DNA from: CALHVX01 sp051027215
Lineage (GTDB): Bacteria > Pseudomonadota > Gammaproteobacteria > Pseudomonadales > Azotimanducaceae
Length of the DNA: 30,339 nucleotides
Direction of reading: 5' to 3'
Assembly: GCA_051027215.1 (NCBI GenBank)
Contig: JBPCXR010000197.1
Location: forward strand, 1-30,339
Part shown: positions 23,634 through 30,339 of the stretch, piece by piece
How the letters are laid out: every line of letters begins with the position of its first letter
Numbering within the stretch: position 1 is the first letter of the stretch
The notes under the pieces: model-generated
The model's input: only the letters and a program-made list of their open reading frames with translations
What the model was told of the DNA's origin: nothing
Databases searched by the model: none
Position numbers and translations under genes: made by a program

Positions 23634-24379
23634 GCGCGCTAATTCAAATTGACGACTTGAGTGCCAGCGTTCAAGACAAAGCGATTCTCAATGGCTTGAG
23701 CCTGACCATCCAAGCGGGAGAAGTACACGCGATCATGGGGCCGAATGGGTCGGGCAAGAGTACCTTAGCCAACGTTCTGGCCGGGCGCCCCGGGTATGAC
23801 GTGACCGGTGGAACTGTAACCTATCACCAGCAGGACCTGTTAGCGCTGGAACCAGAACAGCGAGCACAGCAAGGGCTTTTTCTTGCGTTCCAATACCCCA
23901 TCGAGATTCCCGGGGTGAGTAACATGGAGTTTCTCAAAGCAGCAATGGACCATCAGGCTCAAGCCAATGGTCAAGAACCCCCGACTACTGGTGCATTCAT
24001 CAAACAGGTTCGACAGATCGCTGGTAGCCTCGATTTAAACCCAGAGTTCCTAAAACGCGGCGTAAACGAAGGATTCTCGGGCGGCGAGAAAAAGCGCAAC
24101 GAGATTCTGCAGTTGCTGCTCCTGGCACCGAAGCTTGCGGTTTTAGATGAGACGGATTCTGGCCTAGACATAGATGCTTTGCAGGTAGTCGCAGAGGGCG
24201 TGAATCGCTATCGCACTGCCAACAACGGCGTGCTGCTGATTACTCACTATCAACGACTGTTGGATCACATCGTCCCTGATTTCGTCCACGTGCTCGCCGA
24301 AGGCAAGATCGTCAAATCCGGAGATGCGGATCTCGCCAGAGAGTTGGAAGCCAAAGGCTACGGCTGGTTGGCCGCGTGA
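23630..24379 (+). CDS. sufC: SufC ATPase of the SUF system
   Basis: This 249-residue ABC-type ATPase powers the SufBC2D scaffold. It has Walker A GPNGSGKST, the family-specific EGFSGGEKKRNEILQ signature in place of a standard ABC LSGGQ, Walker B LAVLDETDSGLDID with the SufC-specific acidic residues, and the switch histidine in LLITHYQRLLDHI. Length is as expected for SufC. Its stop lies inside GTGATG with the next gene, so all scaffold subunits are translationally coupled. Confidence 0.98.
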   Translation: MSALIQIDDLSASVQDKAILNGLSLTIQAGEVHAIMGPNGSGKSTLANVLAGRPGYDVTGGTVTYHQQDLLALEPEQRAQQGLFLAFQYPIEIPGVSNMEFLKAAMDHQAQANGQEPPTTGAFIKQVRQIAGSLDLNPEFLKRGVNEGFSGGEKKRNEILQLLLLAPKLAVLDETDSGLDIDALQVVAEGVNRYRTANNGVLLITHYQRLLDHIVPDFVHVLAEGKIVKSGDADLARELEAKGYGWLAA

Positions 24380-25467
24380 TGAGCGCTCTAGCCCACAGCT
24401 CTGCCGCTGAACGCTATGCAGCATTTGATCCGGCGTTACCGGGATCGACGCTGAAAGAGCATTGGAAATACACCCGCCTCCGCCAATTCGCCGAAGCACT
24501 CCAGCAGACCATGGGGGGCAAAAATGCCCTGCAAATTCGCACCAGTCTGGCTGCTAAGTCCCTCGTGACCGTGCCCTCAGGAGCCTCTACCGAAGCGAGC
24601 GCCGCTGAGGTGTTGCTTGGCCCTGCGTTGGATTGGTCGAAGTATCCCTTGGCCGATGGTCTGTTCAGCTGTGCTGAGGGTTGGCAACTGCGAGTCGATG
24701 AGGGCTCGCAGATAAACGCTCAGATTAGTCTTGGCGATGGTCAAGGCTACGGTCTTGTCTCCCTAGCGCCAATGGCAAAGGCACAGATCGAATTGAATTT
24801 GAATAGCCAAAACCATGCACTCGCGGCGCTGCTGATCGATCTGCAGCCAGGCGCATCGCTAACCCTAGACACTACCGCGCTCTCCGCAGAAGGGCTGTGT
24901 TGGCTGTTGACCCGCGTGCGCTTGGCGGAGAATGCCAGCTTGAAGCTGCGTCAGTATTTCGCCGGGCTTGGCAATCACCGACTGGAAACCCATGTGTTGA
25001 TGGCGGGAGCACAATCTCGCGCCAATTTACTCGGTGCCAGCATCGCCGGCGAGGGTTGCCGCCTGGACCAGCAATTCACCGTCGAGCACGACACGCGAGA
25101 CGCCACCAGTCACCAGCGCTTTCACTGCGTCGGGTTGGCACGCAGTCAATCAAACTTTAATGGCCGCATTCACATTCATCCCGGAGCGCAGCAAACCCTG
25201 GCCGAGCTAAACAACCGCAACCTGGCATTGGCCGACGATGCCCAGCTCAACACCAAGCCCGAGTTGGAAATCTACAACGACGACGTCCGCTGTGCCCACG
25301 GCGCAACAGTCGGGCAATTGGATGCAGATGCGCTGTTCTATAGCCGCTCACGGGGGATTCCCGAAGCCATGGCTCGCAGGCTTTTGACCATAGGGTTTCT
25401 CAAGCAATGCGTCGAAGGCCCCAACGCAGATGCGGCATTCACTGCCATCGAGCAGTTGATCGCATGA
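24379..25467 (+). CDS. sufD: SufD scaffold protein
   Basis: SufD pairs with SufB on SufC in the scaffold and is needed for iron acquisition. The C-terminal core TKPELEIYNDDVRCAHGATVGQ, with its conserved His, and LFYSRSRGIPEAMARRLL are diagnostic. The N-terminal half is poorly conserved, as is usual. The ATG at 24379 overlaps the sufC stop by one base (TGATG); a GTG at 24376 would add one residue. The 362-residue protein is shorter than E. coli SufD (423), mostly in the N-terminal region. The stop overlaps the sufS ATG. Confidence 0.96.
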   Translation: MSALAHSSAAERYAAFDPALPGSTLKEHWKYTRLRQFAEALQQTMGGKNALQIRTSLAAKSLVTVPSGASTEASAAEVLLGPALDWSKYPLADGLFSCAEGWQLRVDEGSQINAQISLGDGQGYGLVSLAPMAKAQIELNLNSQNHALAALLIDLQPGASLTLDTTALSAEGLCWLLTRVRLAENASLKLRQYFAGLGNHRLETHVLMAGAQSRANLLGASIAGEGCRLDQQFTVEHDTRDATSHQRFHCVGLARSQSNFNGRIHIHPGAQQTLAELNNRNLALADDAQLNTKPELEIYNDDVRCAHGATVGQLDADALFYSRSRGIPEAMARRLLTIGFLKQCVEGPNADAAFTAIEQLIA

Positions 25468-26690
25468 GCAATCTAGAAGTATCAGCGGAGCCCAGTATTC
25501 GCGCCGATTTTCCGATTCTCTCGCGTACGGTGCGCGAGCAACCCCTGGTTTACCTCGATAGCGCAGCGACCACCCAGAAACCCCAGGCGGTGATCGACAG
25601 CGTCAGCGACTACTACCAGCGCTACAACGCCAACGTGCATCGCGCCGCGCACTACTTAGCCAACGAAGCCACGTCCCACCTGGAAGCTGCGCGGGCGAAA
25701 GTCGCTGACCTGCTAGGTGCCCCCAACCCCGACACCGTGGTCTTCACCCGCGGGACGACCGAGGCGATAAATCTGGTCGCCTACGGCTTGACGCAGCGCA
25801 TTGAATCCGGCGACGAATTACTCATTACCGTGCTCGAGCACCACTCCAACATCGTCCCTTGGCAGCTGTTGGCGCAGCGAACGGGGGCAGTCATCAAGGC
25901 GGTAGATGTAGATGACCATGGTGATCTGGACATCGAGGATTTTCATCGCAAGTTGAGCGCTAAGACTAAGTTGTTGGCAGTGGGACATGTCTCAAACGCT
26001 CTGGGCACCGTCAATCCCGTCAAGGACATGATTCTGGCCGCTCAGCGAGTAGGCGCGCTGACGCTTATCGATGGTGCCCAAGCACCACAGCACCTGGGCA
26101 TCGACGTGGTTGATCTGGACTGCGATTTTTATGCGATTTCCGCGCATAAGTGTTTCGGTCCCACCGGAGTTGGCGCGCTCTATGGACGCGCCGAGCAATT
26201 GGCGTCAATGCCGCCCTGGCAAGGCGGCGGCGAGATGATCGAAACGGTCAGCATCGAGTCCTCCACCTACAATCGCGCGCCTTACAAGTTTGAAGCTGGC
26301 ACCCCGAACATTGCGGGTGCCATCGGTTTTGGCGCCGCCATTGACTATTTGCAGCAGCTACCTTTGGAAGCACTTCGAGCGGCCGAAGCCAAGATTGTCC
26401 ACTGGACTGTCAGTCAGCTCAAACAAATGCCCGGTGTGCGGCTAATTGGTGATCCACGTGTACGTTCTGGAGCCATATCCTTCGTCACTGATCAAGGACA
26501 GCCCGACGATGTCGGAACCCTTCTAGACCAGCAGGGTATTGCCGTTCGAACTGGCCATCACTGTGCCATGCCACTTATGTCGCGGCTTGGGCTACCGGGC
26601 ACTATTCGTGCGTCTTTTGGTCTATATAATGACCAATCCGACGCACAGATGCTGCTCAGCGGCCTTAGCAAAGCGTTGACATTCCTGTGA
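25464..26690 (+). CDS. sufS: Cysteine desulfurase SufS
   Basis: This 408-residue group II PLP desulfurase takes sulfur from cysteine for cluster assembly. It has LDSAATTQKP, the PLP-lysine motif SAHKCFGPTG (K229), the histidine-rich LEHHSNIVPW and the persulfide cysteine C367 in RTGHHCAMP. The GTG at 25407 would extend it by 19 residues into sufD, so the ATGA-overlapping ATG at 25464 is preferred; the resulting length matches the family. SufE, encoded three genes on, is its expected sulfur acceptor. A 58-bp gap follows. Confidence 0.98.
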   Translation: MSNLEVSAEPSIRADFPILSRTVREQPLVYLDSAATTQKPQAVIDSVSDYYQRYNANVHRAAHYLANEATSHLEAARAKVADLLGAPNPDTVVFTRGTTEAINLVAYGLTQRIESGDELLITVLEHHSNIVPWQLLAQRTGAVIKAVDVDDHGDLDIEDFHRKLSAKTKLLAVGHVSNALGTVNPVKDMILAAQRVGALTLIDGAQAPQHLGIDVVDLDCDFYAISAHKCFGPTGVGALYGRAEQLASMPPWQGGGEMIETVSIESSTYNRAPYKFEAGTPNIAGAIGFGAAIDYLQQLPLEALRAAEAKIVHWTVSQLKQMPGVRLIGDPRVRSGAISFVTDQGQPDDVGTLLDQQGIAVRTGHHCAMPLMSRLGLPGTIRASFGLYNDQSDAQMLLSGLSKALTFL

Positions 26691-26748
26691 TCGGAGCCAT
26701 TTTAAAGCGCAATGACCAACACCACCCCACAACTTCGAAGTGACCAGC

Positions 26749-27120
26749 ATGAGCGTTGAATCGTTTGACCCAACGACCTTGTCGGCGGATGAGGTAGAGA
26801 TCAAGCTGAGCGAGTCGGCGAAGACGCATATTGAAGCTCAGATCGCCAAAGCCGGTCAGCAGCACATCCGACTCGGCGTCGAAGAAAGCGGCTGCAATGG
26901 CTACAAGTACCGTCTCGACTTCATCGCCGAACCCAGTGCTGACGATCAGCCCATGGGCGGCGCCGGAAATTGGCACCTTTACGTGCGGCAAGCAGACCTG
27001 CCATTGGTCAACGGCACCGAGGTGATCGTGGAGGTCGAAGGCCTCAATCGCAGCCTCAAGTTCAAGAACCCCAACGCCGAAAGCCATTGTGGCTGCGGCG
27101 AAAGCTTCTCCATCGGATAA
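26749..27120 (+). CDS. sufA: A-type Fe-S carrier SufA
   Basis: This 123-residue HesB/IscA-family protein has three cysteines at the canonical cluster positions: C49 in EESGCNGYKY, and C114 and C116 in SHCGCGESF. Such carriers receive clusters from SufBCD and hand them to apo-proteins. The ATG at 26749 is preferred over the GTG at 26740 (MTS-extension). The N-terminal ~15 residues are additional to typical SufA. It could equally be labelled IscA or ErpA-like by sequence alone; the operon position supports SufA. Confidence 0.93.
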   Translation: MSVESFDPTTLSADEVEIKLSESAKTHIEAQIAKAGQQHIRLGVEESGCNGYKYRLDFIAEPSADDQPMGGAGNWHLYVRQADLPLVNGTEVIVEVEGLNRSLKFKNPNAESHCGCGESFSIG

Positions 27121-27125
27121 TCGAG

Positions 27126-27653
27126 TTGGAACGCCGCCTGATCAGCGTGCAGCGCGACTGCCCTGCACGCTTGGTGCCCACTGGAGATGAAATCCAGATC
27201 GCCAAAGACTCCTTTGTCACGTTAACGCAGACACTCGGCGGCGCCTACACCGTCATCGTCAACGGCAACATGGCACGCATTGATGGCGCTGATGCAGACG
27301 CCATTGGCTTTGAGCCCATGTCTCTGTCGTTCGATGCTCCAAAGGACGGCAGAGTCTGTCTCGACCAGATTGATGAGGCGCTTGCGAGCGTCTATGACCC
27401 CGAGATTCCGGTAAACGTCAAAGATCTCGGACTGATCTACGGGCGTACGGTATCTGCCCAAGGTGCGGTGGAAGTTCAGATGACCCTGACCGCTCCCGGC
27501 TGTGGCATGGGTCCGGTACTGGTAAACGACGTTGAAGAGCGGGTTCAGCAAGTGCCTTACGTCACAAGCGTTGTCGTCGACTTGGTATTCGACCCACCTT
27601 GGTCTCGAGACATGATGACTGAAGAAGCACAGCTCGAACTGGGAATTTTCTAG
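27126..27653 (+). CDS. sufT: SufT-type Fe-S maturation factor (DUF59/MIP18 domain)
   Basis: SufT helps mature Fe-S proteins. The N-terminal region (RDCPARLVPTGDEIQIA, then TLTQTLGGAYTVIVNGNMARIDG) is typical of SufT, and the C-terminal DUF59 domain has VYDPEIPVNVKDLGLIYG and a conserved Cys in LTAPGCGMGP (C126). Start choice: a TTG at 27126, five bases after the sufA stop, places RDCP near the N-terminus as in homologues. An internal GTG at 27147 is the alternative. The longer frame beginning at 26970 overlaps sufA and is not coding. The stop overlaps the sufE GTG (TAGTG). Confidence 0.92.
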   Translation: MERRLISVQRDCPARLVPTGDEIQIAKDSFVTLTQTLGGAYTVIVNGNMARIDGADADAIGFEPMSLSFDAPKDGRVCLDQIDEALASVYDPEIPVNVKDLGLIYGRTVSAQGAVEVQMTLTAPGCGMGPVLVNDVEERVQQVPYVTSVVVDLVFDPPWSRDMMTEEAQLELGIF

Positions 27654-28135
27654 TGACCGTTTGTTGCAGCCCAGTCGGGAACATTGCGGATCTCAACGCT
27701 CGCAGCAAACTGCCCAGCATTGCAGAGATTGAAGAAACTTTCGGCTTTTTTGACGACTGGGAAGACCGGTATCGATACGTGATCGATCTAGGCAAAGATC
27801 TGGCACCCTTGCTCCCTGGGGATCGCAACGACGCTTCGTTAGTGAAAGGCTGCCAAAGCCAGGTTTGGCTGCAAACCGCTTATGATCCTAACGAAGACCG
27901 ATTTTATCTAGCCATCGACAGTGATGCGCACATCGTTCGCGGGCTAGCGGCCATACTGATTGCCGCATTGTCTGGGCGCAGCCCGAATGAGATCAAACAA
28001 ACCGACCCGGAGGCGTTGTTCGAAGCGCTCGACCTGCTTGGCCATCTCAGCCCCTCACGGGGCAACGGGCTGAAGGCCATGATCGCAAAGATTCAGCAAC
28101 TTGCCGCTGCTGCTAGCGGTGATGTTTGCGAGTAA
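27653..28135 (+). CDS. sufE: SufE sulfur-transfer protein
   Basis: This 160-residue protein stimulates SufS and passes persulfide to SufB. It has the catalytic cysteine C67 in SLVKGCQSQVWL and the N-terminal LPSIAEIEETFGFFDDWEDRYRYVIDLG that is typical of the family. SPSRGNGLKAMIAKIQ closes the fold. The GTG start overlaps the sufT stop by one base (TAGTG); about 20 extra residues precede the usual SufE N-terminus. It ends the suf operon and is convergent with the flagellar unit, four bases away, without a visible terminator. Confidence 0.96.
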   Translation: MTVCCSPVGNIADLNARSKLPSIAEIEETFGFFDDWEDRYRYVIDLGKDLAPLLPGDRNDASLVKGCQSQVWLQTAYDPNEDRFYLAIDSDAHIVRGLAAILIAALSGRSPNEIKQTDPEALFEALDLLGHLSPSRGNGLKAMIAKIQQLAAAASGDVCE

Positions 28136-28139
28136 CCAT

Positions 28140-28523
28140 TCAAACCTGTAGCGAGTACTTCTGCCCGCGCAGGCAGTTCAAGATTCTGACCTCATCCTGA
28201 ACGAGTCCACAGGTCTGGGCCACCTCTTCCGTGGGTACCCCCTGCTCCAATAGTGACCGTGCCTGTTGTAACAGCAATCGACGGCTACTGCCCGCAGCCT
28301 GAGCCTTTGTGCCCACTGTGCCCACGCCTTTGCGGTTCATATGGGCTTGGACTGCGTCCCCAACGGCGATGGAGGCCTCAGAGAATGCCTCCATTTGCTG
28401 CGCTGTACGATCGACGACTTCACCGAGCTTCAGCAAGCGGTAGTGTACGTAACACACAGTCCCTAGCAGTGCACAACCCGTGCCTACAGCGATTAGCAGT
28501 GGAAAGAGTAGAGATTGCGTCAT
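28140..28523 (-). CDS. DUF2802 flagellar-cluster membrane protein
   Basis: This 127-residue protein has one N-terminal transmembrane segment (about 5-28, PLLIAVGTGCALLGTVCYVHY), a coiled region, a linker and a C-terminal helix-turn-helix-like part LLEQGVPTEEVAQTCGLVQDEVRIL. This matches the DUF2802 proteins found beside motC/motD and cheW in polar-flagellum clusters of Pseudomonas and relatives. Function is unknown; an association with the flagellar motor or chemotaxis is inferred from position. It lies 29 bp after the motD stop on the same strand. Confidence 0.82.
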   Translation of the reverse strand: MTQSLLFPLLIAVGTGCALLGTVCYVHYRLLKLGEVVDRTAQQMEAFSEASIAVGDAVQAHMNRKGVGTVGTKAQAAGSSRRLLLQQARSLLEQGVPTEEVAQTCGLVQDEVRILNCLRGQKYSLQV

Positions 28524-28552
28524 GGCATCATCCTCTTTAGTTGGCTCACAGG

Positions 28553-29464
28553 TTAATTGCTAAAAAGCAATCCACCTGAGGCAGTACGTCTTTGTTCGAC
28601 TTCGCCCAGGTCCTTTTGCTCGTCTTCTCGTCGAACAAAGGCGAAGGCAGAGCCGAACGGCGTTGCGTTGAGATTTCTGGCGAGGTTGCCGTGCCTGGCA
28701 ACCACCACCACTACCCGTCGATTGGCCGCTCTACCGGCTGGAGTTGCGTTGCTGCGCAGCGAGTGGTTTTCGCCATAGCCCACAGCAGACATGCGTTGCC
28801 GATCTATGCCAGCAGATTCGAGGAAAGTGGCAACCGCAGATGCTCGGGCGCTGGATAGCAACCAATTTGAGTCATATTGCGATGAGCGAATAGGCACGTT
28901 GTCGGTATAGCCTTCCAACGTAATGGGTTCCGAAAAGCCTTGAAGATAGTCAGACAGTGCGTTCAGTGCTAGCTGCGCCTGCGACGTTAACTGGGCTGTT
29001 CCCGCAGTAAAGCCAATGTTGCCGTTCAGTGAGATCTCCAACCAGTCTTTGTTGCTCTCGACATCGATCATGTCGCTGTCCACGAAACCCGACAGGCCTT
29101 GAGCGATGTCCTGCGCATCGGAGCGAATCTCTGTGTCGCCCTCCTCCGGGTCTTCAAACCCCGCTACCGCACTAACATCTACCACGTTGGGCGACGCGGC
29201 TAAGGTTGGTTCGCCAATTTGGATTTCTTCAATTGAACGGGACGGGGTTGCAAAGGCCTGTTCCAACGTTGCACTGAGTACTCGGTATTTTTCTGAGTTT
29301 ACTGAAGAAATGGAGTACATCACCACAAAGAAAGCGAACAGCAAAGTCATGAAATCGGCATAAGAGACCATCCACCGGTCTTTACCATCCGTAGGCTGAT
29401 CTGTCGCTGCGTTCAACAGCTTGTCTCGTAAAATCGCTCCCTGATCTCTTGGTTGGTTAACCAT
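28553..29464 (-). CDS. motD: Flagellar stator protein MotD (MotB family)
   Basis: This 303-residue stator subunit has one transmembrane segment (about 32-55) with the proton-binding Asp in WMVSYADFMTLLF (D37), followed by the plug-like region SSVNSEKYRVLSATLEQAF. PSRSIEEIQIGEP (about 74-86) recalls the Pseudomonas MotD conserved stretch. The OmpA-like peptidoglycan-binding domain (about 145-265) has GYTDNVPI, LLSSARASAVATFLE and AVGYGEN. It anchors the stator to the cell wall. The motD ATG overlaps the motC stop by one base (TAATG). Preferred over plain MotB because of these stretches and the fliA-motC-motD-DUF2802 order. Confidence 0.92.
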   Translation of the reverse strand: MVNQPRDQGAILRDKLLNAATDQPTDGKDRWMVSYADFMTLLFAFFVVMYSISSVNSEKYRVLSATLEQAFATPSRSIEEIQIGEPTLAASPNVVDVSAVAGFEDPEEGDTEIRSDAQDIAQGLSGFVDSDMIDVESNKDWLEISLNGNIGFTAGTAQLTSQAQLALNALSDYLQGFSEPITLEGYTDNVPIRSSQYDSNWLLSSARASAVATFLESAGIDRQRMSAVGYGENHSLRSNATPAGRAANRRVVVVVARHGNLARNLNATPFGSAFAFVRREDEQKDLGEVEQRRTASGGLLFSN

Positions 29465-30219
29465 TATGGGTTCCCCAACGCAGAGAGACGGATTTTGATC
29501 GCCGTAGGATGCTCACCTTCGGCGATGGCCATTAGCCCTTCGAGCCATAACATTTTGGCGTGGCTCTGTTGAACGACCATGGCTCGTATGCGGTCCGCCA
29601 TGGGTAGCAACAATAGATTCGCAAAGCCAACACCGTAAATGGTTGCGACAAATGCCGTGGCGATACCCGGTCCAAGCTCAGAGGGGTCGGCCAAATTGCT
29701 CATCACCTGCATAAGGCCCAGCACAGCTCCAATGATGCCGATCGTTGGCGAATAGCCACCCATATTGCGAAACACTGCGGCTGCAGCAAGGTCGGCATCC
29801 AGCTGCGTCGAAAGGTCCATTTCCATGGCTCGGCGAATTCCTACTGGATCACCACCGTCGATGATTAACTCGAGGCCCTTTCGAACGAACTCTTCAGGCT
29901 GGGTATCCAGCTCTTTTTCCAGACCCATCAGGCCATCTTTGCGAGTGCGTCGGGCCCAGTGGACGATGTTATCGACTGCACCGCTGGCAATGGAGTTCGG
30001 GGGCCAGAGAACCCAGGTGGCCAGCGATAGCGCACGCCTAAGCTCATGAGCAGGTGTTTGCAGTATGATTGCCCCCAGCGTTCCACCGAAGACAATGAGC
30101 GCCGCTGGTTTGTTCAGTAGCATGCTGATGCTGCCACCTTCCAACAAGTTGCCCAGCACTACTGCGGCTATGCCAAGGACGATCCCGAAAATGGACAGCA
30201 GATCCAAGCGCAAGGCCAT
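29464..30219 (-). CDS. motC: Flagellar stator protein MotC (MotA family)
   Basis: This 251-residue, four-transmembrane protein pairs with MotD to form the proton-driven stator. The signature RNMGGYSPTIGIIGAVLGLMQVM (TM3) and LGPGIATAFVATIYGVGFANLLLLP (TM4) is diagnostic, and the cytoplasmic loop between TM2 and TM3 carries the charged torque-generating residues (WARRTRKDGL, EKELDTQPEEF). Its start lies one base after the fliA stop, so transcription from the flagellar operon is likely. The cheY, cheZ, cheA and cheB genes, usually between fliA and motC, are absent here. Confidence 0.94.
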   Translation of the reverse strand: MALRLDLLSIFGIVLGIAAVVLGNLLEGGSISMLLNKPAALIVFGGTLGAIILQTPAHELRRALSLATWVLWPPNSIASGAVDNIVHWARRTRKDGLMGLEKELDTQPEEFVRKGLELIIDGGDPVGIRRAMEMDLSTQLDADLAAAAVFRNMGGYSPTIGIIGAVLGLMQVMSNLADPSELGPGIATAFVATIYGVGFANLLLLPMADRIRAMVVQQSHAKMLWLEGLMAIAEGEHPTAIKIRLSALGNP

Positions 30220-30220
30220 G

Positions 30221-30339
30221 TCAGAGCTGCTCCTGAGGGTCTGATTGACCTTCTTCTGAGAGCAAGCGGGCCCGCAGCCGCAATGTAGCCTGGCTCATGA
30301 TTTGGCTAATGCGAGACTCACTGACTGAGAGCACTGCGC
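30221..30339 (-). CDS. fliA: Sigma-28 factor FliA, C-terminal end (partial)
   Basis: The frame on the minus strand reads AVLSVSESRISQIMSQATLR and ends QEQL before TGA (30221-30223). The stretch VSESRISQIMSQA is the helix-turn-helix of sigma region 4.2, whose FliA form reads similarly (VSESRVSQIHSQA). Only about 38 residues are inside the window. FliA drives transcription of late flagellar genes. The one-base gap to motC places both in one transcript. Confidence 0.85.
   Translation of the reverse strand, partial: AVLSVSESRISQIMSQATLRLRARLLSEEGQSDPQEQL

Noticed and set aside
26970..27125. N-terminal extension of SufT overlapping sufA
   Set aside because: The in-frame start upstream lies inside sufA and the Arg-rich translation is unlike SufT; a TTG at 27126 fits better.

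Overview
The window looks like a chromosomal segment of a free-living, flagellated gammaproteobacterium, probably marine. This is inferred from three things seen in the sequence: motC/motD/DUF2802 genes next to fliA (the polar-flagellum order known from Pseudomonas and relatives), an EpmC-type EF-P hydroxylase, and an AlaA-type aminotransferase close to the enteric protein. The DNA is moderately GC-rich and densely coded. Genes are linked by many stop/start overlaps (ATGA, GTGA, TGATG). I see no rRNA, tRNA, CRISPR array, transposase or phage gene.

Layout. (1) 2-571: the 3' end of a spermidine synthase-like gene. (2) 594-2548, minus: msrB and an acyl-CoA ligase, overlapping. (3) 2549-2844: a divergent intergenic region with five 14-bp tandem repeats and a perfect 9-bp inverted repeat. 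(4) 2845-4619, plus: alaA and a small unknown gene. (5) 4654-7051, minus: a four-gene unit of tusA, a gamma-glutamylcyclotransferase-like gene, epmC and an ATP-NAD kinase-family gene. (6) 7334-20798, plus: a 12-gene, 13.5-kb envelope cluster. (7) 20814-21956, minus: an unknown gene and a small methyltransferase. (8) 22152-28135, plus: a complete SUF iron-sulfur operon, sufB-C-D-S-A-T-E. (9) 28140-30339, minus: fliA (3' end), motC, motD and a DUF2802 gene.

The envelope cluster (6) is the most interesting part. It encodes, in order: a periplasmic TPR protein with a TonB-C-like end; a very glycine-rich lipoprotein; a second lipoprotein; a membrane-anchored TPR protein; a membrane-anchored protein with PEGA-like repeats and an FGE/SUMF1-fold domain; a 77-residue secreted protein; a MotA/TolQ/ExbB-type channel subunit; a degenerate Hsp70/actin-like protein; two paralogous VWA proteins; and two more lipoproteins. 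The VWA proteins share an N-terminal membrane segment with a motif (FLDV then CGFGA) whose buried Asp resembles the proton-carrying Asp of ExbD/TolR. I infer a proton-motive-force-driven, envelope-spanning machine in which an ExbB-like channel drives VWA subunits. TPR, PEGA and FGE-fold parts would sit in the periplasm, and the lipoproteins at the outer membrane. I cannot name its substrate or function.

The SUF operon has all core parts (SufBCD scaffold, SufS/SufE sulfur donors, SufA carrier, SufT maturation factor) but no adjacent iscR. A sequence resembling an IscR type-2 site lies upstream of sufB. The flagellar end carries a conventional PMF stator (MotC/MotD), a useful comparison for the unusual ExbB/VWA module.
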